Source: Kocuria tytonis
GTDB taxonomy: Bacteria; Actinomycetota; Actinomycetes; Actinomycetales; Micrococcaceae
NCBI RefSeq assembly: GCF_003226895.2
Contig: NZ_PNJG02000001.1
Location: 310,001-374,000 of the forward strand
DNA: 64,000 nt
Reading direction: 5' to 3'
Position 1 is the first letter of the stretch; each line of letters opens with the position of its first letter. The notes under the pieces were generated by a model. It had not been told where the DNA came from. It did no database searches and saw only the letters and a list, made by a program, of their open reading frames with translations. A program made the translations under genes and the position numbers. Positions 49,536-58,827 of the stretch are shown in pieces.

Positions 49536-51272
49536 ATGACCCCCACCCCCACAGTGACGCTGCAAGAAGTCCGCAGCGGCGCACTGGACCCCCTGACACC
49601 CGCGAACCAGCGAGCCCGTGTGGACGTCGTGATCGACCACGTCACGGTCCCGCTCATGGTGGTGCGAAAGACGAAGGCGTCGCACGCCGTGGTGTTGAGC
49701 AACGGTGCCGTCGATCAGGAGGTCGCCCACCACGAGCCCGTGTTCCAGCGCTCCAGCTGGTACCAGGACATCGACCACCACCAGGTCTACGTGTACGACC
49801 CGGCCACGGGAGCTCCCGACTATCTGTCCCTGGCTTGGGGTCATCTGACTTCGGACCACTGGGTCGTGCCGGAAGTGGGTCAAGCGGTCCGCGCCGTGAT
49901 GGACACCTTCGGCGTCCGGGATCCCGCCTCCCGCATGTACTTCGGTTCGTCCGCCGGAGGCTTCTACTCCCTGGCCCTGCTGGCCGACGATCCCGGTGCC
50001 CTCGCGGTGATCAACAACGCCCAGTTCGACTGGACCCGCTGGATGCCAACGGGCGTCAACGCCCTGCGCCATGCCCGCTTCGGGGGGATGTTGCCCGCGG
50101 CGATCCGTACGAGCCACCCACTGACCTCCAACGTGCTCATGCTCCTGAAGAAGCGCGACGTCCCGGTTCGGATCCGCTATCACGTCAACGTCACCTCCGA
50201 CCACGACCGGAAGCAGGATCTCCCCCTGTTCCGGGCCTTCATGAGCAATGCCGCCCATTTGTGCGACGAGGTCAGCGTTCACCCGTACGCCCATCACACG
50301 CACGGTCACAATCCAATGTCTCGCCCGGCAACGCTGCGCGTGATCAACAAGGCTTTCGACGCGGACCCGCCCATGCACGACGACGCTCCCGATACCGAGT
50401 TGGACGAAGGACGGAGTTGGCCCGTTCACTTCCTCGGATCCGACGCGGCGACAACGGAGATCCTGGGCGACGGTCGTCACCTCGTGCGCTACGACGTGCT
50501 GCCCCGGGAGGACACACACCACCCGATACGCGGAGTGCTCAGTGAGAAACCGGGGGCGGACACCCTGGTGGTGTGTTTCCACAGCCTGGTCGACCGCTCA
50601 CGACACCCGTTGCCGCGCTTTGAGCGATTCGCCGAGCTGTCCGGACTGCCTCACCACATGCTGTTCCTCTCGGACCCCACCCTGGAGTCGTCGGACACGC
50701 TTCGGAGCGGGTGGTACGTGGGGACGGCGGAGGACCCCCTTCCGGACCGGCTGGCAGATCACATCGGTGAGGCGGCGAAGGCCCTGGGCGTGGGCGAGCG
50801 CGTTCTGCTGGTGGGAAGTTGCGGTGGTGGTTTCGCGGCCATGGCCCTGGCCCCCCGTCTGACGGGAAGCTTGGCGCTGGCCTTTTCCCCCGACACGACC
50901 CTTGACCTCGTAGCCGAGGGCGGTCCCGCCACCGCGTTGGCCAGAACTGCATTTCCCGAGACTCCGACCTGGAGTGCACTGCACCGGGGCCGTCCCACGC
51001 TGGTGGATCTCAATGCGTTGTACCAGCACACTGTCACGGGACACGTGTGGTACGTGCAGAACAGTGGCGACGCACAATACGTGGCGGAAGCCATGGAACC
51101 TTTTCAAGAGCATGCGGACGAGCGCGTTCAGGTGGTCACGGAGCACCACTGCACCGGGCACAATCCGCCCACCCCGGCACGCATCAGGTCGTGGATCAAC
51201 TACGCGTGCGAAGACTTCGAGGCCGATCCGCGTCAATTCGGACTGGCCATCCGTCCCCGGAGCGTCCGATGA
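49536..51272 (+). CDS. Two-domain alpha/beta-hydrolase-like protein
   Basis: This 578-residue soluble protein carries two alpha/beta-hydrolase-like halves. The first has the nucleophile elbow GSSAG with Ser139 (YFGSSAGGFYSLALL). The second has GSCGG with Cys429 in the same position (LLVGSCGGGFAAMALA). His-rich segments (HPYAHHTHGHNP; TEHHCTGHNP) end each half and could supply the catalytic His. This resembles Asp2-like proteins of glycan-modifying systems, but I cannot name the family. Its stop overlaps the next gene's ATG, so it is coupled to a pyruvyl transferase and probably acts on the same glycan. Confidence 0.65.
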   Translation: MTPTPTVTLQEVRSGALDPLTPANQRARVDVVIDHVTVPLMVVRKTKASHAVVLSNGAVDQEVAHHEPVFQRSSWYQDIDHHQVYVYDPATGAPDYLSLAWGHLTSDHWVVPEVGQAVRAVMDTFGVRDPASRMYFGSSAGGFYSLALLADDPGALAVINNAQFDWTRWMPTGVNALRHARFGGMLPAAIRTSHPLTSNVLMLLKKRDVPVRIRYHVNVTSDHDRKQDLPLFRAFMSNAAHLCDEVSVHPYAHHTHGHNPMSRPATLRVINKAFDADPPMHDDAPDTELDEGRSWPVHFLGSDAATTEILGDGRHLVRYDVLPREDTHHPIRGVLSEKPGADTLVVCFHSLVDRSRHPLPRFERFAELSGLPHHMLFLSDPTLESSDTLRSGWYVGTAEDPLPDRLADHIGEAAKALGVGERVLLVGSCGGGFAAMALAPRLTGSLALAFSPDTTLDLVAEGGPATALARTAFPETPTWSALHRGRPTLVDLNALYQHTVTGHVWYVQNSGDAQYVAEAMEPFQEHADERVQVVTEHHCTGHNPPTPARIRSWINYACEDFEADPRQFGLAIRPRSVR

Positions 51273-52270
51273 CACGACTGGGACACGTCGGTTTCTTCGG
51301 GTGGGGCAATTACGGCGACGAACTGATGTATCAGACGTGGATCTCCGCCTTCGGCGACGAGTTCACTCACGAGCGGGTCCACGACGTGCTGGTCCGGCCC
51401 TACTTTTCCCGCCCGGCGGAGGAGATCGCAGCCGACGTGGACGCCGTCGTCATCGGTGGTGGCGACCTGATCCATCCGGACGCCATCTCGACCCTGTACT
51501 GGAACCGGGCATGGCTGACACGACCGGTGATCGTCGCGGGAGTCGGTGTGGCCCTCGAACGGACTCGGCGGCGTGGCGACGTCCCCGGACGCCTCAGGAC
51601 GTTCCTCCAGCACGAGAACGTGCACTTCGTGGGTACACGTGACCAGGGCAGTACACACTGGCTGCGGGACACCGCAGGTCTGAGCCGCGAAATCGAGACC
51701 GGGGCGGACCCGGGCTTCGCCGCTGCGTTGCCACCCGCCGGACACCCCGGCCGGGACACCGTGGGCGTGGTGTTCCGGAAGGTGCCGACGGACCAGGACC
51801 TGAGCACGCTGGATCGACTCCTCCGTCTCATGGAGCCGAGAGGATTTCGTGTGGAAGTCCTGGTTCTGGCGGTGGAGCACGATCAGGCCTTGGAGCGTCG
51901 TGCACTCGAGGACGTGGGTGTTCCCCCCGAGATCATCCGGACCGAGTCGAGCATCGATGCCCTGACCGCTGCACTCGGCGGGTATCGCAGCCTGCTCACG
52001 GCAAAGTTCCACGGAGCGGTCATGGCGGCCCGGTACGGCGTACCGGCCCTGTCACTCAGGATGACGCACAAGGTCCGTGCCCTGAGCATCGCCCTCGGCG
52101 ATCCGTGGTTGGCCCGGGAACCCCATCTGATGGACGACACCGCGTTGGCCACGGCACTGGAGCGAAGGTCTTCCTCTCCGTTGCTGCACACTCTCGAAGA
52201 GACCGCCACCCACCACATGAATCGCGCCGTGAGTGCCACGCGCCGCGTGGCCGAAAGGAAAATTCCATGA
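51269..52270 (+). CDS. Polysaccharide pyruvyl transferase
   Basis: The 333-residue protein matches the CsaB/polysaccharide pyruvyl transferase family, which adds ketal pyruvate to sugars of surface polymers. It has GFFGWGNYGDELMYQ at about 8-22, VVIGGGDLIHPD and a C-terminal TAKFHGAVMAARYGVPAL. Pyruvylation adds negative charge and can anchor S-layer-like proteins. The ATG overlaps the hydrolase stop (ATGA), and its TGA overlaps the FAD gene. It is closely similar to the protein at 61656-62723 on the other strand. Confidence 0.85.
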   Translation: MTRLGHVGFFGWGNYGDELMYQTWISAFGDEFTHERVHDVLVRPYFSRPAEEIAADVDAVVIGGGDLIHPDAISTLYWNRAWLTRPVIVAGVGVALERTRRRGDVPGRLRTFLQHENVHFVGTRDQGSTHWLRDTAGLSREIETGADPGFAAALPPAGHPGRDTVGVVFRKVPTDQDLSTLDRLLRLMEPRGFRVEVLVLAVEHDQALERRALEDVGVPPEIIRTESSIDALTAALGGYRSLLTAKFHGAVMAARYGVPALSLRMTHKVRALSIALGDPWLAREPHLMDDTALATALERRSSSPLLHTLEETATHHMNRAVSATRRVAERKIP

Positions 52271-54063
52271 CGGAAGACGCCCAGACAGTTGATCCGCTCG
52301 ACTCACCGGTGCACGAGGCAATCTGGGCCAAGATCCCCGATGCCCTCCCCCTCTACACCGAGCTGGTGGTGGCAGGAGGTGGAATCTCCGGTTGTGCCGC
52401 CGCCATCAGTGCCGCTCGACTTGGTGTCCAGGTGGTCATGGTGGAGTCCACCCACATGCTGGGGGGCCAGGCCGGCCCGGGTGGCGTGTCGGCCATGGAC
52501 GAGACGAGGTACTACGCCAACATCATTCAAGAATTCGGCTTCTGGGGTGAATTCACCACACGAGTGCGGCATTTCTACACCTACCGGTTGGAGCGCCCCT
52601 GCAACACGTCCCAGTACCGGGACGAGTCCTTTTCTCCCAATCCCGTGGTGGTGGATCGTGTCCTGACCGCGATGCTCAAAGAAGCAGGGGTCCGGGCCTA
52701 CCGCAACGTCACCGTGACCGGCGTGCGGGTCAATGGCGAGCAAGCCCAGCTGGACACCACGTCCGGTGGCATCGCGGGGCGGTGTCTGGTGGACGCCACG
52801 GAGGACGGCTCCGTCACTCGCCTGAGTGGTCTGGCACATCGGGTCGGAAACAGCGTCTACGACGGTAAGACGTATTCGCACGAGAATTTCCAGGACACCT
52901 TCATCCAGGACATCACCCAGACGGCGATGATCCGCCGCTACGACGCGGGCACCATGCCGGAGGGACTACGCCTCACGGAAGAACCCGAGGGTTACCAGAA
53001 GGCACGGGCAGCTGTGAGCCGCGCGTATCCCCGAGGTAGCCGGCAGGGGATCGAAGAAAAGGAGAACGGATTTGCGGGGTACCGCGGAGCTCCGGACCTG
53101 GGAACCGAGAACTACTACACCGGGTCTCAGTGGAAAGACATCACACGCACCTCACTGAACTACTTCAATGATCAGCCCACGGAAGCCAGCTACCTGCTGG
53201 ACGAATCGGCGCGGGCGTCGATAGAACGTGCGGCCATCAATCGCACCTTGGCCATCATCTACTACCTTCAGAACGAATGTGACCTGCCCTGGAGCGTGGC
53301 CACGGACGAAGGCTACGACAAGATGCCTCGAGAGCGGTCCCCCAAGGTGACGGAGGGGCTTCCCATGAACGTGGTCCGTCATTTCCCTCCCATCCCCTAC
53401 ATCCGGGAGTCCGTTCGGATCGTCGGACGCGAGACACTCACGGGCAAGGACATCTACCGCACGAGCAACCGTGGTGCACCAAAGGTCGACGTGACGAGTA
53501 TTGCCACGGGAACGTATCCACCCGATCTGCACGGCGGTCGTCGGGAACGGGACCTGGAAGAGGACCTCGGTGAGAGCCTTGCGGACAAGCCGAAAGTCTG
53601 GAGGGAAGGCCCCTTCAGCATTCCGCTGGGTTGCCTCCTCCCCCGCACCAGGGTGCCTATGGTGGCAGCGGAGAAGAATGTTTCGGCTTCCAGGATCGGC
53701 GCGGCGGCCTTGCGGCTGCACCCCACGGTGGCGGGCATCGGTCAGGCCGCAGGGGTCGTCTCGGCGTTGGCGATCCGCCACAAGGTGTTCCCCCATGACG
53801 TGCCGACCCTCGCCGTGCAACTGACACTCATGCAGCAGGGCGCCTACCTGCCGCCTCGACGGGTGGAAGAACTCACGACCGCGCACGAAGATTTCGTTGA
53901 GGCTCAGACCGCGGTGCTGTACCAGGTCTTGCCCATGGAGCTCAATCCCAGTGAAGGATGTGCGCCCACCACACGCGTGAACCTGAACCGGGCCACGCGC
54001 ATCGGCACGGCGATCCGTGAGGAATACGAATCATGGTTGATCGATCCGTCAGTCCACCCATGA
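52267..54063 (+). CDS. FAD-dependent oxidoreductase, FAD_oxidored type
   Basis: The 598-residue flavoprotein has the dinucleotide site GGGISG at 37-42 after a 30-residue lead, followed by VVMVES, GGQAGPGG and VDATEDGS. This is the layout of the FAD_oxidored (PF12831-like) family, whose substrates are mostly unknown. The C-terminal part ends in LPRTRVPMVAAEKNVSAS, typical for the family. ATG 52267 overlaps the previous stop, and AAAGGAA precedes it. Its presence inside a sugar-polymer operon suggests oxidation or desaturation of a sugar or linked acyl group. That is inference only. Confidence 0.8.
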   Translation: MTEDAQTVDPLDSPVHEAIWAKIPDALPLYTELVVAGGGISGCAAAISAARLGVQVVMVESTHMLGGQAGPGGVSAMDETRYYANIIQEFGFWGEFTTRVRHFYTYRLERPCNTSQYRDESFSPNPVVVDRVLTAMLKEAGVRAYRNVTVTGVRVNGEQAQLDTTSGGIAGRCLVDATEDGSVTRLSGLAHRVGNSVYDGKTYSHENFQDTFIQDITQTAMIRRYDAGTMPEGLRLTEEPEGYQKARAAVSRAYPRGSRQGIEEKENGFAGYRGAPDLGTENYYTGSQWKDITRTSLNYFNDQPTEASYLLDESARASIERAAINRTLAIIYYLQNECDLPWSVATDEGYDKMPRERSPKVTEGLPMNVVRHFPPIPYIRESVRIVGRETLTGKDIYRTSNRGAPKVDVTSIATGTYPPDLHGGRRERDLEEDLGESLADKPKVWREGPFSIPLGCLLPRTRVPMVAAEKNVSASRIGAAALRLHPTVAGIGQAAGVVSALAIRHKVFPHDVPTLAVQLTLMQQGAYLPPRRVEELTTAHEDFVEAQTAVLYQVLPMELNPSEGCAPTTRVNLNRATRIGTAIREEYESWLIDPSVHP

Positions 54064-54119
54064 CGCGTCGTCCTAGCTCCCCCATCCCCCACTGATCGTC
54101 GCATTATCCGAGGTGCATC

Positions 54120-57011
54120 ATGCAAACCATTGACCAGCTCAAGGCCGAGCTCGAGAAGAAAACCTTCGACCAGGGATTCCACTGGCGCATCCTGTTCCTG
54201 GGCCGTTCCATCAACGGCACCACCGACATCGTCTCGTCCATGTCCCGCTCCCTGCGCAACCTCGGCCACCACGTTCTCGACCTGGACATCAAGTACCACC
54301 GGATCGCGGAGAACCCCGACCGGGTTTCCGGAGGCAACGGCCCCATCTACGTTCAGGCCGAGAAACTGCAGGGCGCCATCGACGGGTTCCGCCCCCAGAT
54401 GATCATCTGCTGTGCCGGCGGACTGACCTTCACGGAGGAGGACGCGCAACGGTTGAAGGACCAGGGCATCGTACTGGTCGGGATCACTCTCAGTGACCCG
54501 GACGTCTTCCCCACCGTCCACGCGCACGCCCATGTCTTCGACGTCCATACCACCAATGCCGGACTCTCTCTGCGGATGTACGAGGAAGCCGGGGTGAGGA
54601 ACACCGTCTACTTCCCGTTCGGCATCGACAGGGGATTCGTCACGCAGCACGTGGACGAGGACCCTTCCATGGCTGCCGACGTCATTTGTGTGGGGCACGC
54701 CAATGACCGGCCCGACCGGAACCAGACAATGGTCGCTTTGAACTCCGCCTTCGACGTCAAGACGTACGGACGCGGATGGGAGATCCCCGACAGTGAAACC
54801 GTGGCCGGGGACAAGGCCCTGCAAGCCATGAAGATGGGCAAGATCCACATCAATTTCCCGCTGACCCGCGCGGGATTTATCAACATCAAATGCGGTGTGT
54901 TCGAGTCTGTGGGCGCAGGTGCCGTGATCGCCACCGGGGAGTTCGACGAGATGTCGCACTTCTTCGACTACGGTGACGAGATCATCGGCTATTCCGACGA
55001 CGCCGATCTGGCTCGTAAGCTCCAGGTGCTGCTGGACGACCCCCAGGAGTATGAGCGGGTGAGACTCAACGGTTTCCGTCGGTTGGTGAACAACCACCTG
55101 TACGAACACCGGTGGATGGAGCTGTTCGCCAGGCTCCGCGACGCGTCGTCGGAAACCATGCCCTGGTTGGACGAGAACAGGACCCGTGAGATCGCGCAGA
55201 GCCTGACGCCGTCCTTGCCCCGAGCGCGCGCGGTGATCCTCTCCGGCTTCTACGGTGCGGGCAATTTGGGTGACGAGTTGATCCTGCAGTCCATCTCCTC
55301 TGCCCTGCAGGCGGCCGACCCTGCCGTCGACGTGGTGGTAGCGGCCGAGAACCCGTACAAGGTGGAGGTGGAGCACGGGCTCCAGGCCTTCAAACGGAGC
55401 GATCTGTTCGAAGCGGCACACCAACTGCATACGGCCGACGCCGTGGTCGTCGGTGGCGGTGGTCTGTGGCACGACCTCACCTTCCAGCGCGCAGGTGGAC
55501 TGACGAGCCTGGTGAGCGGGGTGGCCATGTCGATCGCGGGGTTCGGGAACCTGCCCATGATGGGACGGGTGCTCGGCATTCCGTATCACGTGATCGGATT
55601 GGGCGCGGGACCGCTGGAGGACCCGGACGCCCAGGCCATGGTGAAGTTCCTGGCCGAACAGACCGAGTCGATCCTGCTGCGGGATCCCGAATCCCAGGAG
55701 GTCGTGGAACGTGCAGGCGTGCCGGCCCAGCGGCTGTCCACCGCGCCGGACGTGGTGTACGCGGTGGACCTTCCTTCGTCCCACCCGCAGGGTGCCTTGG
55801 TGGATCGGTTGCAGGAGCTGAAGGACAGCGGTCATCGCCTCGTAGGTGTGAACCTGCGTCGCTGGAGCCTCTTCCCCATGGACCAGGTGCTCGCCAGCGT
55901 CGAGAAGACCCTCAACTCCTTGGCGGCGGCGGAGAAGATCGCCGTGGTGTGCCTGCCGATGCAGGCCGGCACGTCGCATGATCGCCAGATTCTGCAGCAG
56001 CTGGCGAAAGGCCTCTCACCCAACATCCCCGTGGTGCAGGTTCCGGATCCGCTGGGTCTGTCCGCCCTGGATTTCTGTCTGTCGGAACTGGACCTGTTGG
56101 TGACCATGAGACTGCACGCGGCGTTGTTGGCCCATCGTCGTCACGTGCCCACGGTCGGGTTGGTCTACGACTCCAAGGTCCGTCGTCACTTCGAGGAAGT
56201 GGGGCGGGAGCACCTGGCCCTGCCGCTGGACGTTTCATGGGAACAGCTCTTCGACTCAGCGTCCGAGGGGCTTTCCGAACGACAAATCACTGACGAGAAC
56301 TTCCTCCGCCGTGTCGACGACCTCCAGAAGCGGTCCTCCCACGCGCTTGGGGCCGCTGCCCGCCGCGTTGCAGAAGCACCGGTACGTGCCGTGGTCTACG
56401 AGATCCCCATGGAGAGGCCGGCCCAGCCGACAGCCGAGGCCGCGGCGGTTTCACGCGTGGCGGCCTTCACCAAGGCCGACTACTCCGCCAAGGAATTGGA
56501 GCTGCCGCAACGCCAGCTCAACGTCCTCTTCGACGCTCCTCGCGCACTGCACATCTCCTTGCCCACCACGGCGCCGGTGGCCGGTCAGGAGATCCACAAC
56601 ACCTGCACGCTGCGTGTGGACACCACCCGGCCCGTGGAGGTGTCGTTGACTCTGGTCAGCAACTACGAGCGGGCCCAGAACCAGGGTCGCATCTCCACGG
56701 TGCTGCGCATCGGCGATCACGTCATCACCGATGACCTCGCCCGCTCCAAGGAGCCGGTGATGATCCGGGTCCGTACCAGCGGCTCGCTGGAGATCCCCGT
56801 GGGCCTGTCACTGGTGGTCAACAACAAGTGCTTCCCCGCACAGTCCTGGCCCAAGTACAGCCGGGTCTCCGTGCGCGTCAACGAGATCCACGAGATCTCT
56901 GACCGGGGTGCGGTGCCGGCGCTGTTCGCCTCGGCCGGTTCGATCGCACCGCACGAAGATGACGAGGAGACAGCATCGACATCTCAGACGTCCGTGCCGA
57001 GCAGGGCGTGA
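54120..57011 (+). CDS. Fused CgeB-like glycosyltransferase and pyruvyl transferase
   Basis: The 963-residue protein combines three parts. Residues about 20-345 resemble CgeB/spore-coat GT-B glycosyltransferases (RILFLGRSINGTTDIV, then GVFESVGAGAVIATGEFDEM). Residues about 370-700 form a complete pyruvyl transferase (LSGFYGAGNLGDELIL near 374, DLLVTMRLHAALLA near 662). Residues about 800-930 are beta-rich, perhaps a carbohydrate-binding or Ig-like fold. A glycosyltransferase joined to a pyruvyl transferase could add and pyruvylate a sugar in succession. The ATG follows CGAGGTG. It lies 56 nt after the FAD gene and 3 nt before the amidotransferase. Confidence 0.75.
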   Translation: MQTIDQLKAELEKKTFDQGFHWRILFLGRSINGTTDIVSSMSRSLRNLGHHVLDLDIKYHRIAENPDRVSGGNGPIYVQAEKLQGAIDGFRPQMIICCAGGLTFTEEDAQRLKDQGIVLVGITLSDPDVFPTVHAHAHVFDVHTTNAGLSLRMYEEAGVRNTVYFPFGIDRGFVTQHVDEDPSMAADVICVGHANDRPDRNQTMVALNSAFDVKTYGRGWEIPDSETVAGDKALQAMKMGKIHINFPLTRAGFINIKCGVFESVGAGAVIATGEFDEMSHFFDYGDEIIGYSDDADLARKLQVLLDDPQEYERVRLNGFRRLVNNHLYEHRWMELFARLRDASSETMPWLDENRTREIAQSLTPSLPRARAVILSGFYGAGNLGDELILQSISSALQAADPAVDVVVAAENPYKVEVEHGLQAFKRSDLFEAAHQLHTADAVVVGGGGLWHDLTFQRAGGLTSLVSGVAMSIAGFGNLPMMGRVLGIPYHVIGLGAGPLEDPDAQAMVKFLAEQTESILLRDPESQEVVERAGVPAQRLSTAPDVVYAVDLPSSHPQGALVDRLQELKDSGHRLVGVNLRRWSLFPMDQVLASVEKTLNSLAAAEKIAVVCLPMQAGTSHDRQILQQLAKGLSPNIPVVQVPDPLGLSALDFCLSELDLLVTMRLHAALLAHRRHVPTVGLVYDSKVRRHFEEVGREHLALPLDVSWEQLFDSASEGLSERQITDENFLRRVDDLQKRSSHALGAAARRVAEAPVRAVVYEIPMERPAQPTAEAAAVSRVAAFTKADYSAKELELPQRQLNVLFDAPRALHISLPTTAPVAGQEIHNTCTLRVDTTRPVEVSLTLVSNYERAQNQGRISTVLRIGDHVITDDLARSKEPVMIRVRTSGSLEIPVGLSLVVNNKCFPAQSWPKYSRVSVRVNEIHEISDRGAVPALFASAGSIAPHEDDEETASTSQTSVPSRA

Positions 57012-57014
57012 GGT

Positions 57015-58799
57015 ATGGCCAACTATCTTGCGGTGTTCACCCATCGCCGCAGTTTTCCCGACGTGGCCGAACACCTGGTGACGCTGAATCACGGGTCTCC
57101 CGGGGAGCGCCACGACGAAGTGCTGGCCAACGGGTGGGCCCTGACGTGGTTGTCGCACCGGGCCGCTGCGGACGTTGTGGACGACTCGAGCCTTTTCACG
57201 GGCGTGGCGATCGACGACGACCGTGAACGGTTCTACTTCGGCGCGTGCGGATGGCGAGACCGTGGGCGCAGCATGGGGGGTACCGAACTGCCGGGCTGTC
57301 ACCTGCGCATCCGTTGGGATCAGAGCGCCGTCACCATCCTAGGCGACCTCTACCGGAGCATGCCGATCTTCGTGACCGCCGTTCCGGGGGCGGTGATGGT
57401 TTCCGACTCTGCCTACACCTTGTTGCACCTGCGTCGGCGTCTTGGATGGCCCGTGACCGCCGACACCACGGTGGCCGCGTCCCTGGTGTGGGCCAATTCC
57501 ATGTCGGCGCAACTGCTGGGCGCACGCACCCTGGTACGAGAAATCAGCTACGTCCCCGTGTCATCCCACTTACAGCTGTCCCTGGAAAGTCCAGGGTCCG
57601 TTCACCGCACGGTGCATACTCCGGTCAGGGACCACTTCGCCGTGTCCAGCACGGACTACAGGGAGGAGATCCGTTCGGCTGCGACACGGATCGCCTCCGT
57701 GGTTCACTCCGTCGCATCCATGGGTGAAGAGTTTGCGAGGCTGTCCCTGTCGGGGGGCAAGGACTCCCGCATTTGCCTGGCAGCCGCTCTGCTCTCGCCC
57801 GTGGGACGCGAGCAGGCCCTGTTCACTTGCACCAACGCCCATGAACAACACCGTCTGGATCACCAGGTGGTCTCCACCCTGGCCGAGGAATTCGGATTCA
57901 CCCTGGGCCCGAAGAAACCGGTCACCGACCCTGCGGCGCTGCTTCGGCGCTTTCCACGGCCGATGGGCATGTGGTTCATGGATCAGGCCCTGAGCTACTT
58001 CCCGCTGAAATTGCAGTCCTACGCACTGCGAACCCCCGGCCCGTTCAGCATTGCGGGGTTCGGGTCGGAGCTCTACAAGGGCAGCTACGGTCTGCGTACC
58101 CTCGAAGCGGTTGTCACCTCGATCGCTCGGTCCCGTCCGGACGTGGCCCGTGCCGTGGAAGAAGTGGCCGGTGAATCACTCCAGGACGCGGGGATCAGTA
58201 CCTCGGAGCATCTCAGTGCCGAATGGCACTACTTGTTGTTCCGGAACGCCTTGCACGGAGGCCGGTTCGTTCCTGCCACCAAATTAGGCCTGCGGCCGCT
58301 GCAGCAGACGAATCTCGTGGCACTCAGCAAGTTGGCCCCGGAGCAACGCCCCGAGCTCTTGAGCGACCCCCGGGACATCCCCGAAGATCTCCTGGCGCTG
58401 CTGAGTCCCGCCTTGGCCAGCAGGCCGTTCGATCGCGCCGAGAAGAATCGCAGCGCGGAGCAGGTCACCTCCAGGCTCCGGGCACTGGGCGGTCCCGTCA
58501 GCTGGCACGAGGTGAGTACCTACACCCTGCACGGACTCGCGGAGGACGTGCATGGAGGGCCGTTGCGCAGTCTCGAGAACATGGTCTCCGCTGACATGCC
58601 CACAGGTCGACTAGTGCGCGAGAACCTCGTCCCCTGGGTCGACCGCGCTGCCAGCATCATTGCCGAGGACGGGTCGCTTCCGGACTGGGTCGAACTGGCC
58701 GAGCAAGCCCGCACCACGGTGCGGGACACCACCATCCCCCTGGGACACGCCCGTGGCGACCTGGGCAGAGTGCTGTCCGTCGCCGAGGTCCTCGCCTGA
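57015..58799 (+). CDS. Asparagine-synthase-like amidotransferase without the N-terminal Cys
   Basis: The 594-residue protein has an AsnB-type synthetase domain with the ATP pyrophosphatase loop SGGKDS at 246-251. The first ~220 residues resemble the glutamine amidotransferase fold but begin MANYL, so the catalytic Cys at position 2 is missing. It may therefore take ammonia or an amine directly, or depend on another protein. Similar proteins amidate uronic acids in O-antigen and capsule pathways or act in peptide maturation. Following wecB and a UDP-sugar dehydrogenase, amidation of a uronate is plausible. The start lies 3 nt after the fusion gene, with GTGAGG as ribosome binding site. Confidence 0.75.
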   Translation: MANYLAVFTHRRSFPDVAEHLVTLNHGSPGERHDEVLANGWALTWLSHRAAADVVDDSSLFTGVAIDDDRERFYFGACGWRDRGRSMGGTELPGCHLRIRWDQSAVTILGDLYRSMPIFVTAVPGAVMVSDSAYTLLHLRRRLGWPVTADTTVAASLVWANSMSAQLLGARTLVREISYVPVSSHLQLSLESPGSVHRTVHTPVRDHFAVSSTDYREEIRSAATRIASVVHSVASMGEEFARLSLSGGKDSRICLAAALLSPVGREQALFTCTNAHEQHRLDHQVVSTLAEEFGFTLGPKKPVTDPAALLRRFPRPMGMWFMDQALSYFPLKLQSYALRTPGPFSIAGFGSELYKGSYGLRTLEAVVTSIARSRPDVARAVEEVAGESLQDAGISTSEHLSAEWHYLLFRNALHGGRFVPATKLGLRPLQQTNLVALSKLAPEQRPELLSDPRDIPEDLLALLSPALASRPFDRAEKNRSAEQVTSRLRALGGPVSWHEVSTYTLHGLAEDVHGGPLRSLENMVSADMPTGRLVRENLVPWVDRAASIIAEDGSLPDWVELAEQARTTVRDTTIPLGHARGDLGRVLSVAEVLA

Positions 58800-58827
58800 A
58801 TGGCGCCGGGCAGGGCGGCCCGTGTGA

